NCBI RefSeq assembly: GCF_011043525.1
Contig: NZ_JAAKGO010000009.1
Location: 99,576-163,575, forward strand
DNA from: Sphingobacterium sp. SGG-5
GTDB taxonomy: Bacteria > Bacteroidota > Bacteroidia > Sphingobacteriales > Sphingobacteriaceae
DNA length: 64,000 nt
Direction: 5' to 3'
Shown here: piece after piece, positions 52,197-62,646 of the stretch
Layout of the letters: every line of letters begins with the position of its first letter
Numbering within the stretch: the first letter of the stretch is position 1
Program-made: the position numbers and the translations under genes
Notes under the pieces: generated by a model
Seen by the model: the letters and a program-made list of their open reading frames with translations, nothing else
The model's database searches: none
What the model was told of the DNA's origin: nothing

Positions 52197-53690
52197 CTAC
52201 CTCAAAAATTCCAATACTATATTTGGAAACAGTCCCAACACCAACAATAAAACAGTTATTCCTATCCCTAATAAAGCTGCAAGGCGATTGTTTAGCGGCG
52301 TAACAGGAGACTCGTCATCACCCTTCCTGAGAAAGGAAAATAGTGGAATTTTGAAGTAATAAAATAAGGATATGACTGATGTCAGCGTGCCAATAATAAG
52401 GAGCAGCACAAACAAAATATCTTTACTGCTTTGGTATACTTCAAACACAGCCGTGAATACCAACAGTTTTCCGATGAATCCTGCAGTCGGAGGGAGGCCG
52501 ACCAAGGAAATGCCCACAATGGTAAAACAGGTGAAAAGTAAGGGGAATTTTTTGCCTAACCCAGTGTAATCGGATAGTTCTACACTACCCGTTGTACATT
52601 CTATGGCATCGATGAATGCAAATGTAGCCAAATTCATCAAGGTATAAACCGTGAGGTAAAACAACAAGACCTCTTGGTTATTATTCGAGATCGCAAGTAT
52701 TGTCATCAATAGAAAACCGGTATGCCCTATAGAGGAGTAGGCCATCATGCGCTTGATGTTTTGTTGGCGCAAAGCGATGAGATTGCCAACCAACATGGTG
52801 ACGATGGCGACGACAACCAAGAATAGGTAAGTCACTTCGCTGAAATAGAAAGGTGTAGGCAACCAAGCATGGACTAACCGGCTGAACAATACAATGGCCC
52901 CGATTTTGGGTATGGTAGACAGAAATGCTGTAATAGGTGTCGGGGCGCCCTCGTATACATCTGGTGTCCACAGGTGGAAAGGGACAAACCCCAACTTGAA
53001 TCCAATACCTGTAAAAATAAAGAGTATCGCGACCGTACATAGTGCTACAGGCGCTGCCATTAACCCTTGCAGATGTGCAGCAGCTGTAAAATCCAGATTT
53101 CCCGTGAAGCCGTAGATTAGGGACAGACCGTATAACATTGTTGCTGCCGATACGGAACCGAAAAGTACGTATTTCATCGCAGCTTCGGATTGTCTTTTAT
53201 GTTCAGAGAAGTAACCCACCAATACGTACGAACTAATAGATACGGTTTCTATGGCAATAAAAGCAATGAGCCAATTGCTTGTGGCCGTGAGCAAATGTAA
53301 TCCCAGACCGGCAGCCAGAAGGATACTATATACCTCGCCAAGGGGTCTTCGGGTAGGCTTTTCGCTGAAATGCTGCCGGATGAGTACACCCGTTACCAAT
53401 AGGGCAAAAAGTAGAAGCATACGTGCATATACCGAGAAGCTGTCGATGATGAGCATGTCGAAAAAACCTCGGTCGGGTTGACCAAGTTGCTGACACAGGA
53501 GCGGAAACGAGATAAGCAGGCCGCCTATATAGATCATAAAGGAGGATTGTTTCCAGTGCTTATCGATGAATAACGTGGCGCACACAACAGCCAAAAAGGC
53601 TCCTATTAATGCGAGCTCGGGTTTGAACAGGGGGACAGACTGTATGACCTGATCGAGCGTTTGCGGTAAGTTTGCTACAAAATCATGCAT
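52197..53690 (-). CDS. nuoN: NADH-quinone oxidoreductase subunit N
   Basis: A 497-aa antiporter-like subunit of complex I with about 14 helices. Hallmarks: SNWLIAFIAIETVSISSYVLVG with the conserved Glu, GFKLGFVPFHLWTPDVYEGAPTPITAFLS, and the QQNIKRMMAYSSIGHTGF stretch. Last gene of the nuoH-N cluster; 3 bp separate it from nuoM. Confidence 0.95.
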   Translation of the reverse strand: MHDFVANLPQTLDQVIQSVPLFKPELALIGAFLAVVCATLFIDKHWKQSSFMIYIGGLLISFPLLCQQLGQPDRGFFDMLIIDSFSVYARMLLLFALLVTGVLIRQHFSEKPTRRPLGEVYSILLAAGLGLHLLTATSNWLIAFIAIETVSISSYVLVGYFSEHKRQSEAAMKYVLFGSVSAATMLYGLSLIYGFTGNLDFTAAAHLQGLMAAPVALCTVAILFIFTGIGFKLGFVPFHLWTPDVYEGAPTPITAFLSTIPKIGAIVLFSRLVHAWLPTPFYFSEVTYLFLVVVAIVTMLVGNLIALRQQNIKRMMAYSSIGHTGFLLMTILAISNNNQEVLLFYLTVYTLMNLATFAFIDAIECTTGSVELSDYTGLGKKFPLLFTCFTIVGISLVGLPPTAGFIGKLLVFTAVFEVYQSSKDILFVLLLIIGTLTSVISLFYYFKIPLFSFLRKGDDESPVTPLNNRLAALLGIGITVLLLVLGLFPNIVLEFLR

Positions 53691-53693
53691 AGA

Positions 53694-55295
53694 CTATAGC
53701 TGTTCAGTGATTAATGTAACCAAATTCAGTACAGAGGCATTGAGTTTGTCGAACACCAGAAAAGGCATCGTGCCCAAAAGGAGTGCGAGGGCCAGTGCTG
53801 GGAATAAGATAACCTGTTCCCGAACAGTGAGATCTTTCAATGCTTTAAACCATTCTTCGCTACCTTTGAGACGTGTCTTGCCAAAAAACATACGTTGCAA
53901 CGTCCACAAAAAGTAGACTGCGCTTAACAAGATCCCGAGCGAACCAGCGATAGCCATCCATCGGGGAATACCCGTCCCGACACTCTCGGCGTTGAATGTT
54001 CCAATGATGACAAAAGCTTCGCCAATGAAAGCCGAAAAGCCGGGTAACCCGAGCGAGGCAAAAAAAGCGATCGCCACATAACCGGTATACTTGGGCATAA
54101 TATTGGCTAACCCTCTGAAATGGTAGATATACCGATCGTGCACCCGATCGTATATGACACCCACAAGAAAGAATAGCGAGGCGGAAAGGAAACCATGACT
54201 GATCATCTGGAACATGGCACCCGAAACACCTTCAGCCGTTAACGACGCCAGACCCAACAGTACAAAGCCCATATGGGATACCGAAGAGTAGGCGATGGTA
54301 CGTTTAAAATCTTTTTGTGCCAATGCATTCAGTGCGCCATATAAGATAGATATCACACCGATGAGGCCCAGCCACCAATTGGCACTTGCCGATGCATCCG
54401 GGAAAATACTCATACACACCCGAATGATTCCATAGCCTCCTATCTTCAACAGAATACCGGCCAGGATGATGGATACAGGCGTCGGTGCTTCGACGTGCGC
54501 GTCAGGTAGCCAGGTATGTAGCGGTACAATGGGTATCTTGATCGCAAATGCAATGAAGAGTACAATAAAGCCCAGCATCCGTGCGGGAATACCCCAAACG
54601 GCATTGCTACTGCCGTAGGCGAAAAATGAGCCGTCAATATAGTTACCCGGATTCATCATGTACAGCATGTTGAACGTGTGTGCGCCGGTTTCGGGATTGG
54701 TCACCGAAAAATAGAGACCGACAATAATCAGAAGCATGAAAACCGACCCAAATAAGGTGTAGATGAAGAATTTAATCGCTGCATATTCCCGGTTTACTCC
54801 GCCCCAGATACCAATAAGAAAGTATAAAGGGAATAGCATTACTTCGTAAAAAATGTAGAATAAAAAGAAATCTAATGCCGAGAATATGCCCATTACCGCC
54901 ATGTTCAACAACATCAGTAAGGCGAAATAACCTTTGGCTTTCCGCTGCATATTCCAGGATGCACCGACGGCCATCAGCATGACAAGGCTGCTTAGCAAAA
55001 GTAAGGGCAACGAGATACCATCAGCCCCTATCAGATAATCGATTTCAAGCTGCCCTAATCCACCAAGATCCAAACGTATCCAGGATAGCTGTTCGACGAA
55101 ACGATAACCCGATAGTTGATTAATACCTGTTGCACTGCCGTCAAACTGACTGTACATATAGCCCGCTAATAAAAACTGGAACAAGGTAAAACCTAATGCA
55201 ATATACTTAAAGGTACCTTGCAGCGTTTTTGGCAACAATACGATCAGGAGTAATGCAGCCAATGGTAAAAATATGAGTAGAGAGAGTAATCCCAT
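53694..55295 (-). CDS. nuoM: NADH-quinone oxidoreductase subunit M
   Basis: A 533-aa proton-pumping subunit of complex I. Hallmarks: DFFLFYIFYEVMLFPLYFLIG with the conserved Glu in helix 5, FAIKIPIVPLHTWLPDAHVEAPTPVSIILAGILLKIGGYG and LAQKDFKRTIAYSSVSHMGFVLLG. It starts 1 bp after nuoL ends. Confidence 0.96.
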   Translation of the reverse strand: MGLLSLLIFLPLAALLLIVLLPKTLQGTFKYIALGFTLFQFLLAGYMYSQFDGSATGINQLSGYRFVEQLSWIRLDLGGLGQLEIDYLIGADGISLPLLLLSSLVMLMAVGASWNMQRKAKGYFALLMLLNMAVMGIFSALDFFLFYIFYEVMLFPLYFLIGIWGGVNREYAAIKFFIYTLFGSVFMLLIIVGLYFSVTNPETGAHTFNMLYMMNPGNYIDGSFFAYGSSNAVWGIPARMLGFIVLFIAFAIKIPIVPLHTWLPDAHVEAPTPVSIILAGILLKIGGYGIIRVCMSIFPDASASANWWLGLIGVISILYGALNALAQKDFKRTIAYSSVSHMGFVLLGLASLTAEGVSGAMFQMISHGFLSASLFFLVGVIYDRVHDRYIYHFRGLANIMPKYTGYVAIAFFASLGLPGFSAFIGEAFVIIGTFNAESVGTGIPRWMAIAGSLGILLSAVYFLWTLQRMFFGKTRLKGSEEWFKALKDLTVREQVILFPALALALLLGTMPFLVFDKLNASVLNLVTLITEQL

Positions 55296-55296
55296 C

Positions 55297-57312
55297 TTAT
55301 CTAAATATCAAATAAACTATTCCAATTAAAATTATCGTAAAGGCAAACCCAAAATAATTTTGAATGCGCCCGTTTTGAACCCACCGCAACAAGTGTCCTA
55401 TATAGTAGGTTGTGTCGGCTACCGTATTGACAAGTCCATCTACGATATGCTTGTCTACCCAATAGATGGCTCGCGATAAGCTCTTTACCACATGGGCGGT
55501 GCCGTGTACGATCAATCCATCCAACACATGCTTGTCGCACCATTGGCTCGCCCGACCTAATGCCAATGTGCCATTTACGAATGTTTTCTTATACAATTCG
55601 TCTAAGCCAAACTGTTCGCCTCCACGTGTAATCCATAGGCTGTTTGCCTGAAGGGGATATTTTCCCTTTACGTACCATTTCCAGGCCAATATCCAGCTAC
55701 ATAAAGCTCCCACAGTTAACACTATAGGGATAACCAGATGTAAACTATGTATTTCTTCAAAGGCATATCGCACCGAAAAACCGGTCAGGATTTCCGCCTG
55801 ATGATAAGAAAGGGGATTCAGGGAGAAAGCAAAGAAAAGCGAGCCTAAACCTAAAAAGATCATAGGCACTAACATCGTTTGGGGTGCTTCACGGATATGA
55901 GGAGCCTGTTGGTCTATCTGCGGAATACGGATCGGACCAAAGAAAGCTTTAAAGATCAAACGTCCGATATAAAATGCCGTCAATATACTGACGATAACGA
56001 GGATGATAGGAATTACTATATATCCCGGTCCGTGTTGGGCAGCCCATTCAAAAGCTGCAATGATGATAGCATCTTTGGACAGGTACCCCGAAGTCAATGG
56101 AAAACCGGCAAGGGCTAATGAAGCGATACTCATCAGTACGAAAGTTTTCGGCATGTACTGCCGTAAGCCGCCCATGTGGCGTAAATCCTGTGGGTCAAAA
56201 TCCAATTTCGTATGTTCCTTGTGGTGCACCATTTCATGAATGACAGCACCTGCGCATAGGAAGAGCAAACATTTGAAAAAAGCATGCGTTGCCAAATGAA
56301 ACATGGCCGCATCCCATACGCCGATACCTACTGCCGCTATCATATAGCCGAGTTGCGATATGGTGGAAAAAGCCAGTACTTTCTTGATATCATATTGGCA
56401 CAAGGCAAAATAGGCAGCAGACAAGGCAGTGATCGTACCCACAATCGCCATGAGCAGCAGGACGTTTGCGTTAAATAATGGAAATATGCTGGCCATCAGG
56501 AATACGCCCGCGGCAACCATGGTCGCCGCATGGATCAACGATGATACGGAAGTCGGCCCCTCCATGGCATCAGGTAACCATACATGTAGTGGAAACTGTG
56601 CTGACTTAGCCATAGCGCCCAGGAAGAAGCATATACCTGCAAGTGTAATAAGCCCTGTATCTTTATATAGTCCTGCGGCAAAAACGCCTTCGTTGCCAAA
56701 AAGATCAACCAGATCCAGGGTGCTAAACAAACTGAAAAGAATAGCTATGCCGATTAAGAAGCCGATATCGCCGATGCGGTTGACGATAAAAGCCTTTTTG
56801 TTGGCAGCGACAGCTGCCTCTTTGGTAAACCAAAAGCCGATAAGCAGATACGAGGCAATCCCGACCAGTTCCCAAAAGACGTACATCATAAACAGATTCT
56901 TGGACACCGTCAGCCCCAACATAGCGAAGCAGAATAAACTCAGGTACATCCAATAGCGATGTATGCCCGGATCACCTTTCATATACGCTTTTGAATAGAT
57001 ATGGACCGGTAGTGCAATAATGCAGACGATAAACTGCATCAAGGCGCTCAGGTTGTTGAGGAGTATACCGAGTGTAAAGACACTGTCCCCAATGGTAAAC
57101 CAATGTACGGTTGCCGTAACCGGAGCTTCCTGCCAAACCTGGGGAAGGACGAACAGTCCACTGATGAGGGTGGACAAAGCTATGGAAACCAAGGCAAACA
57201 GCCCCGAAGTTGATTTCTTTCCCCGAATAGCTTGAAGGAGAAATGCCAAGAGCGGAAGTCCAACGACTACGATGCTGGCATAGATGGGTGATATGTAGGG
57301 TAATCCACTCAT
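55297..57312 (-). CDS. nuoL: NADH-quinone oxidoreductase subunit L
   Basis: A 671-aa subunit carrying the long lateral helix of complex I. Hallmarks: LFMMYVFWELVGIASYLLIGFWF, AMAKSAQFPLHVWLPDAMEGPTSVSSLIHAATMVAAGVFL, DIKKVLAFSTISQLGYM and HAFFKCLLFLCAGAVIHEM. The C-terminal part from about residue 560 is the lateral helix and last helix. It abuts nuoK with no gap. Confidence 0.96.
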   Translation of the reverse strand: MSGLPYISPIYASIVVVGLPLLAFLLQAIRGKKSTSGLFALVSIALSTLISGLFVLPQVWQEAPVTATVHWFTIGDSVFTLGILLNNLSALMQFIVCIIALPVHIYSKAYMKGDPGIHRYWMYLSLFCFAMLGLTVSKNLFMMYVFWELVGIASYLLIGFWFTKEAAVAANKKAFIVNRIGDIGFLIGIAILFSLFSTLDLVDLFGNEGVFAAGLYKDTGLITLAGICFFLGAMAKSAQFPLHVWLPDAMEGPTSVSSLIHAATMVAAGVFLMASIFPLFNANVLLLMAIVGTITALSAAYFALCQYDIKKVLAFSTISQLGYMIAAVGIGVWDAAMFHLATHAFFKCLLFLCAGAVIHEMVHHKEHTKLDFDPQDLRHMGGLRQYMPKTFVLMSIASLALAGFPLTSGYLSKDAIIIAAFEWAAQHGPGYIVIPIILVIVSILTAFYIGRLIFKAFFGPIRIPQIDQQAPHIREAPQTMLVPMIFLGLGSLFFAFSLNPLSYHQAEILTGFSVRYAFEEIHSLHLVIPIVLTVGALCSWILAWKWYVKGKYPLQANSLWITRGGEQFGLDELYKKTFVNGTLALGRASQWCDKHVLDGLIVHGTAHVVKSLSRAIYWVDKHIVDGLVNTVADTTYYIGHLLRWVQNGRIQNYFGFAFTIILIGIVYLIFR

Positions 57313-57618
57313 TTAATCGCGTAGATCGGTTATATGATCTGGGTTGATTGTTTTATAATGCCGATAGACGTTTAGGATGATCGCGAGTCCAACAGCAACA
57401 GCTGCAGCGGCCAATACAATGGCAAATAAGGCAAATATCTGACCACCATAATGCAGCTTATCATATTTTCCGAAAGCGACAAAGTTCAGAATCGCGGCAT
57501 TGATCATCAATTCTATACCCACCAGTATCATAATCGCATTTCTTTTCGCCAGAATGGCATATAAACCGATACAAAAGATACAGGCGCTTACGACAAGAAA
57601 ATGGGTCAATGTAATCAT
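57313..57618 (-). CDS. nuoK: NADH-quinone oxidoreductase subunit K
   Basis: A 101-aa three-helix subunit. The conserved glutamates are in AIMILVGIELMINAAILNFVAF and ALFAIVLAAAAVAVGLAIIL, where the family often has EAAVGLA; here the second position reads AAAAVAVGL, so its Glu is replaced. Start overlaps nuoJ by 4 bp. Confidence 0.93.
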   Translation of the reverse strand: MITLTHFLVVSACIFCIGLYAILAKRNAIMILVGIELMINAAILNFVAFGKYDKLHYGGQIFALFAIVLAAAAVAVGLAIILNVYRHYKTINPDHITDLRD

Positions 57619-58157
57619 TCGTCGCCCTCCTTTCGTGAAAGCTGGGACGCACCGATAAGTGCCATCAACAGGAAGATGGAAATCACTTCAAAAGGCAGGA
57701 TGTAATAGGTCATGAACTTCACCCCCAGCTGACTGATATTGTTGTCTGTGGGTTGTATCACTTGGTTCATCTTGATATTCTGCATGATCCACTCTGGCGT
57801 TTGCTGTTGCCACGCTATAATACCGTAGGTCATCAACGCCAAAAAGGCGATAGACAACAATAGAGACTGTATATTAGGCATGGCAATAAATCGCGAGGAT
57901 GTCGATTGAAGATCTTTGAGCAGTTCTTTATTGGACAGCATAAATGCAAATATCATCAAGATGAGGACACCACCGACATAGACCAATATCTGTGTGATAG
58001 CGACAAAATCTGCCAGAGCAAACAAGAAAAGTCCTGCCATAGCAAATAAGGTCACGAAGAAAAGGAATAGCGCACGTGCTGTGTTTTTTAAGCTGACGAC
58101 CAATAATGCCGATGAAATAGCTAGGGCCGCGAAAGCATAAAATAAAAGTTCCTCCAT
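57615..58157 (-). CDS. nuoJ: NADH-quinone oxidoreductase subunit J
   Basis: A 180-aa membrane subunit with five helices: FYAFAALAISSALLVVSLKN, ALFLFFVTLFAMAGLFLFALADFVAITQILVYVGGVLILMIFAFML (helices 2 and 3, the pi-bulge helix), then PNIQSLLLSIAFLALMTYGII and YYILPFEVISIFLLMALIGA. It overlaps nuoK by 4 bp and follows nuoI by 3 bp. Confidence 0.93.
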   Translation of the reverse strand: MEELLFYAFAALAISSALLVVSLKNTARALFLFFVTLFAMAGLFLFALADFVAITQILVYVGGVLILMIFAFMLSNKELLKDLQSTSSRFIAMPNIQSLLLSIAFLALMTYGIIAWQQQTPEWIMQNIKMNQVIQPTDNNISQLGVKFMTYYILPFEVISIFLLMALIGASQLSRKEGDE

Positions 58158-58160
58158 CTG

Positions 58161-58724
58161 TTATTTCTTTTTGGCTGCCTCCTTCTCAGCTTGAAAGCGA
58201 GTCCATTCTTCTTTGCGTTGCGCAATTTCTTCATCCGTCATGTCCGCAAATCCATATATCAGATCGGTCAATTTGGTGGTGCTGCGGTCATATTGATCGG
58301 TCATGGTGATACATTCCGTAGGACATACGACCGTACATAATCCACAGTACATACATTTGGCCATGTCAATGTCGAATTGAGCAGCATACAGCCGTTTGAC
58401 ACTACCGTCGGAAGTTTTGCCGATCGCTTCGGGTGATTTGACGGCTTCGATCGTGATACAATCGACCGGGCAAGCCTTGGCACAGAGATCGCAGACGATA
58501 CAATCATCAATTTCGACGTCCAGCTGATAGCGTGCAACTTCCGGGATCGGCATTTTTTCTTTTGGAAACTGCACGGTAGTAACGCCTTCCTTTTGATCGA
58601 AATAGGCATCTTGACGAATATCAACCACCTCACGCTTTTGCCTTGCGGCAAAAAGGTGCCTGATCGTTAAAAGTAATCCTTTTACCGCCGTTGTAAATCC
58701 CTGTATCGTCGTTTTTAGTATCAT
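58161..58724 (-). CDS. nuoI: NADH-quinone oxidoreductase subunit I (ferredoxin-type)
   Basis: A 187-aa subunit with two [4Fe-4S] clusters (N6a, N6b) that carries electrons into the quinone channel. The ligands are in CIVCDLCAKACPVDCI and CMYCGLCTVVCPTECI. The N-terminal amphipathic helix (LTIRHLFAARQKRE) lies against the membrane, and the C-terminus is a charged helix ending in KKK. Confidence 0.95.
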   Translation of the reverse strand: MILKTTIQGFTTAVKGLLLTIRHLFAARQKREVVDIRQDAYFDQKEGVTTVQFPKEKMPIPEVARYQLDVEIDDCIVCDLCAKACPVDCITIEAVKSPEAIGKTSDGSVKRLYAAQFDIDMAKCMYCGLCTVVCPTECITMTDQYDRSTTKLTDLIYGFADMTDEEIAQRKEEWTRFQAEKEAAKKK

Positions 58725-58728
58725 AACC

Positions 58729-59802
58729 TCATACCATCACTAAAATTCGCCATAATCCCGATATTGCCATACAGACAAAAGCAATGGGTATCATGATTTT
58801 CCAGCACAAGTTCATCAGTTGATCTGCCCGAAAACGAGGTAAAGTCCACCGTATCCACATTTGTATCCCTACGATTGTCAATGATTTGACAAATGTCCAA
58901 AAAATGCCCCAATAGATTCCTGTCGTCCAGTCGGCTAATTTAAGCCCACCGATGTTAGGCAAGGGTGTGTTCCAACCGCCCAGAAAAATAACCACCCCCA
59001 GCATGGCGACTAAAAACATCATCGCATATTCCGCCAGAAAGATGAATGCAAACCGTATGCCGCCATATTCGGTGTGAAAACCACCGATGAGCTCACTCTC
59101 CGCCTCGGGAATATCGAACGGAGCACGGTTACATTCTGCCAATGTGGCGATGAAAAAGATTGCATACACCACCAAAAGATGTGGAGTTTGAAAAATATTC
59201 CAAGCCAGTATACCTCCTATATCCGTAACATTCCATATACCGAGGAAATAGATATCTTCATTCGCCCAGATACCTTGATTGAAGGCAATATCATTCAGAT
59301 TCAAGGTCTGGGTAATCATGACAGCGGAGATAAGAGCAAGACCCACAGGTATTTCATAGGATACCATTTGCGCAATAGCACGGATAGATCCCAAGAGCGA
59401 ATATTTATTGTTGGAGCCCCATCCGGCCATTAATATGCCGATTGCATCAATAGCGACTACGGCCATAATAAAGAACAAACCTGTGTTGGTGTTTGCCGGT
59501 AGTACATCCGGGCCCCAAGGCATAACGGAAAAGCCGATGAAGACAGCAATAAAAATAATGATAGGGGCAAGGGCAAATAGAATTTTATCGGCTACGCTGG
59601 GTGTAATAAATTCCTTTTGGATAAGCTTGAGGATGTCAGCTACGGTCTGCAAAAGACCATATTTGCCGGTTTCCATCGGACCTAACCGGTCTTGCACAAA
59701 GCCCGCGATCTTTCGTTCCGCATAGACGGCAAATAACGTAAATAAGGCGATAAAGCCAAATATGACGATAGGTACGATTATATGAATTATTAATTCTCCC
59801 AA
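58729..59802 (-). CDS. nuoH: NADH-quinone oxidoreductase subunit H
   Basis: A 357-aa subunit that forms the quinone-binding cavity. Hallmarks: VYAERKIAGFVQDRLGPMETGKYGLLQTVADILKLI, GWGSNNKYSLLGSIRAIAQMVSYEIPVGL, ECNRAPFDIPEAESELIGGFHTEYGGIRFAFIFLAEY and RWTLPRFRADQLMNLCWK. The start codon is TTG at 59802; an in-frame stop lies two codons upstream and no ATG fits the family length. It is the first gene of the cluster: no nuoA-G genes precede it, and a promoter-like element lies 31 bp upstream. Confidence 0.95.
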   Translation of the reverse strand: MGELIIHIIVPIVIFGFIALFTLFAVYAERKIAGFVQDRLGPMETGKYGLLQTVADILKLIQKEFITPSVADKILFALAPIIIFIAVFIGFSVMPWGPDVLPANTNTGLFFIMAVVAIDAIGILMAGWGSNNKYSLLGSIRAIAQMVSYEIPVGLALISAVMITQTLNLNDIAFNQGIWANEDIYFLGIWNVTDIGGILAWNIFQTPHLLVVYAIFFIATLAECNRAPFDIPEAESELIGGFHTEYGGIRFAFIFLAEYAMMFLVAMLGVVIFLGGWNTPLPNIGGLKLADWTTGIYWGIFWTFVKSLTIVGIQMWIRWTLPRFRADQLMNLCWKIMIPIAFVCMAISGLWRILVMV

Positions 59803-59833
59803 TGCCTACTTTAGATCAATTCTTAATTACCTG

Positions 59834-59841
59834 CAAACATA
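59834..59841 (-). promoter_or_regulatory. Bacteroidetes-type -7 element of nuoH-N
   Basis: TATGTTTG on the minus strand matches TAnnTTTG, 31 bp before the TTG start of nuoH. The -33 element is unclear. It supports nuoH as the first gene of a separate transcript. Confidence 0.45.
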
Positions 59842-60039
59842 AGCAAAACATAGGAAAAAGAACTACATTTTTTTTAAAATATACTAAGTTGGTAGATTTT
59901 TTTTATTTTGTTAAATAAATGTTAAAGTGTAGGTTGTTGACGAAGAATTGGCGCAGTATTTGTGTTGTCTTTACCAAAGAATAGATAAAGAATTAAAGAC
60001 TTCATAATTTCATATTTAGGTTAATAATTGGTTTGGTTA

Positions 60040-60068
60040 AAATCCTGGAGCTCCCCGCTTCAGGATTT
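60040..60068 (-). terminator. Terminator after the SlyD-like gene
   Basis: AAATCCTG and CAGGATTT form an 8-bp stem around a GC-rich loop, 10 bp after the stop of the isomerase gene and about 240 bp before nuoH. The rest of this 276-bp gap (59803-60078) is AT-rich; apart from the nuoH promoter element I see nothing else in it. Confidence 0.6.
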
Positions 60069-60078
60069 TTTTTGTTCC

Positions 60079-60579
60079 TTAATGACCTTCAGTACCGTCC
60101 TCACCGTGTGAATGACCATGTGCCAATTCTTCGTCGGTTGCCGGACGTACAGCAAGAATTTCAATATCGAAGTTTAATGTTTTACCTGCCATAGGATGGT
60201 TCAGGTCCGCTACCACGGCTTCCGGAGTGACTTCCATAACTACTGCGCGAAACTGATTGCCTTGATTATCCTGTAAGGGTAATATCTCGCCAACCGGAGG
60301 TAGGCCACTTTCCTGAAACATATCGGCGGGCAATTGCGCAATCGCGCGGTCATCCCGTTCGCCATAGGCATCGACAGCAGCAAGTTGGAAGGAAGTTTTA
60401 TCTCCTACTAAGAGTCCGCCTATGTTTTCTTCAAATTTCGGAAGCATCATGCCTACTCCATATAAGAAGGTCAGTGGGTTTTCAGTTGTGGTCTGTTCTA
60501 CAAACGTTTTTTCACCATTGTCTTCAATTGTATGAAGCGTGTAATTCAATGTTACTACGTTGTTGTTTTCTATTGCCAT
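60079..60579 (-). CDS. FKBP-type peptidyl-prolyl cis-trans isomerase (SlyD-like)
   Basis: A 166-aa folding catalyst. The split FKBP domain is visible: VVTLNYTLHTIEDNGEKTFVEQ, PLTFLYGVGMMLPKFEENIGGL, then an insert-in-flap region DAYGERDDRAIAQLPADMF and VVADLNHPMAGKTLNFDIEILAVRPAT. The tail ELAHGHSHGEDGTEGH is histidine-rich and may bind nickel or other metals, as in SlyD. No signal peptide, so cytoplasmic. It lies 10 bp after the DUF255 gene, in the same operon. Confidence 0.92.
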   Translation of the reverse strand: MAIENNNVVTLNYTLHTIEDNGEKTFVEQTTTENPLTFLYGVGMMLPKFEENIGGLLVGDKTSFQLAAVDAYGERDDRAIAQLPADMFQESGLPPVGEILPLQDNQGNQFRAVVMEVTPEAVVADLNHPMAGKTLNFDIEILAVRPATDEELAHGHSHGEDGTEGH

Positions 60580-60589
60580 TTTGAGTTGT

Positions 60590-62614
60590 TTATGAAGGGA
60601 TACGCCCTTCGTTTTGATTAATTAATTCAATGAGTTGTGCAATCGACGTTTGTGGAAGACTACAAGTTTTATGGCGACAAAGGTATGCTTTTGAATCAAA
60701 ACCTTGTCTATTTATTAACAATGGAAGGGTACTTTTTGTTCCTCCTAAGGTAATTTTGTTAGGAATATAACAGGATCTATCCAATTCTTCGCGCCAGGAA
60801 ACAGCTTGCTCGCCCGTTAGCGCGATCTCATTTACACCAAAGTGATGTTCCAACAGTTGTATCGCCCAGTTCGAATAGGCCGATCCATAGCTTTTGATAT
60901 GTGGAAAGACATTGGCGAATACTTGATCTGCTATATAAGTGAATGTAGGCTCGTCATACAACACACCTAATTTATACAACTGTCGTACCATGGTGGATGA
61001 TGAGGATGGAATCACATTGTCCATGATTTCACTTTTACGGGCTATCAGTTTCTCGGTATTGTCAGCTGTATAATAAAAGACTTGGTTTTCTGTATCGTAG
61101 AAAAGATCGATAGCCCTTTCGGCAAGTTCCTTTGCCCGGGTTAGCCATTTTTCGTCGAATGTGGCTTCATAGAGCGCCGTGAAAGCTTCTATCGTAAAGG
61201 CATAGTCATCCAAAAATGCCGGAATCCGACGATTAAGGTCAGCTGGTTGATGTAAGAGTTGGCCCTTGTGCTGGCAGATCTCCTCAAGAAAAGAAGCAAT
61301 GCCCAAAGCGGAAGATAGATACGCTTGCTTGCTAAATACGCGATAAGCATCTATCAGGCCTTTTAACAATAACGCATTCCAGGTCGTAAGTTGCTTATTA
61401 TCCAATCCCGGACGAATGCGTTTGGCGCGGTAGTTTAACAGTTTGGTTTTGATTTCACCGAGGTAAGCGGCCCATTCTGCAGCAGAAAATCCGGCTTCCG
61501 TGGGTATGTTGTCATTTTCCCCGTTGACAAAGGGTATATTCGTCTGTTCGTCCTCCCAATTGCCTCGCGCTGTAATATTAAAATATTGACGTGCGAGCTC
61601 CGCGTCTTCGCCGAGTATATCAAATTCATCATAGTCAAAGGTGTAGAATTTTCCTTCCACGCCCTCACTATCTGCATCAAGGGCGGCATAAAAGCCCCCA
61701 TTCGGATCTTTCATTTCCCGTTCAAGCCATGAGATCGTTTCTTCTACTACCCGTTGATACTGTGGTGTTGGCTTTTCTTGGTATGCCTCGCTATACAGGC
61801 TGATCAACTGCGCATTGTCGTACAGCATTTTTTCAAAATGCGGTACCAGCCATTGTCCGTCTACCGAATAACGTGCAAACCCGCCGCCGATCTGATCGTA
61901 AATGCCGCCATTGGCAATCTTTTCTAAAGTGAAATGCACATGTTGCAGAATTTCTTCGTCTTTTGTTAAAGTACCGTATCGTAAAAAAAACAACCAATTG
62001 TTAGGTAGTGGAAATTTGGGCGCTCTTCTATATCCGCCATCTTGTGTGTCAAATTGCGCTTTCCATGGCTGTACAATGGCCTCGATGTCAGCTAATGTAT
62101 ATTGTTCGGGAATGTCGACAAGGGGTAAACGTTCGGCTTGATGAATACCGGATATCAGCCGTTCTGCATAGTCGATGGCGGTATCTGGCGTTTCTTCCCA
62201 CATCTGGGCGATTTGTAAAAGCACATTTTGCCAATCCTGCGGTCTGAAGTAAGTCCCTCCGTAGATGGGGCGTCCATCAGGTAGGCAGATGACATTCAGT
62301 GGCCATCCCCCCGCATTCGTCATCAGCTGTACAGCGATCATATAAATCTGATCGATGTCCGGACGTTCTTCACGATCCACTTTTATCGAGACAAAGAGTT
62401 TGTTCATCGTCTGTGCGATGGTTTCGTTCTCAAAACTCTCGCGTTCCATGACATGACACCAGTGACAAGCCGAGTACCCGATACTGACGATGATAAGCTT
62501 GTTTTCCTGTTTTGCTTTTGTCAGTGCTTCCTCGCCCCAAGGCATCCAATGCACAGGATTGTGTGCATGTTGTTGTAGATAAGGGGAGGTTTCGTTTTGC
62601 AGTTTATTCGCCAT
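60590..62614 (-). CDS. Thioredoxin-fold DUF255 protein (YyaL/spermatogenesis-associated protein 20 family)
   Basis: A 674-aa protein with an N-terminal thioredoxin-like domain and a C-terminal (alpha/alpha)6 barrel like N-acylglucosamine 2-epimerases. [22 protein letters not shown] is the family N-terminus; the thioredoxin-like site is [13 protein letters not shown] (Cys50, Cys53). [53 protein letters not shown] and [14 protein letters not shown] are family hallmarks. The biochemical function is not established. The frame starts at 62632, but ATG 62614 gives the conserved N-terminus. Confidence 0.9.
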   Translation of the reverse strand: MANKLQNETSPYLQQHAHNPVHWMPWGEEALTKAKQENKLIIVSIGYSACHWCHVMERESFENETIAQTMNKLFVSIKVDREERPDIDQIYMIAVQLMTNAGGWPLNVICLPDGRPIYGGTYFRPQDWQNVLLQIAQMWEETPDTAIDYAERLISGIHQAERLPLVDIPEQYTLADIEAIVQPWKAQFDTQDGGYRRAPKFPLPNNWLFFLRYGTLTKDEEILQHVHFTLEKIANGGIYDQIGGGFARYSVDGQWLVPHFEKMLYDNAQLISLYSEAYQEKPTPQYQRVVEETISWLEREMKDPNGGFYAALDADSEGVEGKFYTFDYDEFDILGEDAELARQYFNITARGNWEDEQTNIPFVNGENDNIPTEAGFSAAEWAAYLGEIKTKLLNYRAKRIRPGLDNKQLTTWNALLLKGLIDAYRVFSKQAYLSSALGIASFLEEICQHKGQLLHQPADLNRRIPAFLDDYAFTIEAFTALYEATFDEKWLTRAKELAERAIDLFYDTENQVFYYTADNTEKLIARKSEIMDNVIPSSSSTMVRQLYKLGVLYDEPTFTYIADQVFANVFPHIKSYGSAYSNWAIQLLEHHFGVNEIALTGEQAVSWREELDRSCYIPNKITLGGTKSTLPLLINRQGFDSKAYLCRHKTCSLPQTSIAQLIELINQNEGRIPS

Positions 62615-62646
62615 ATCTTTACGAAGGTACAAAAAATCAGGAAAAC

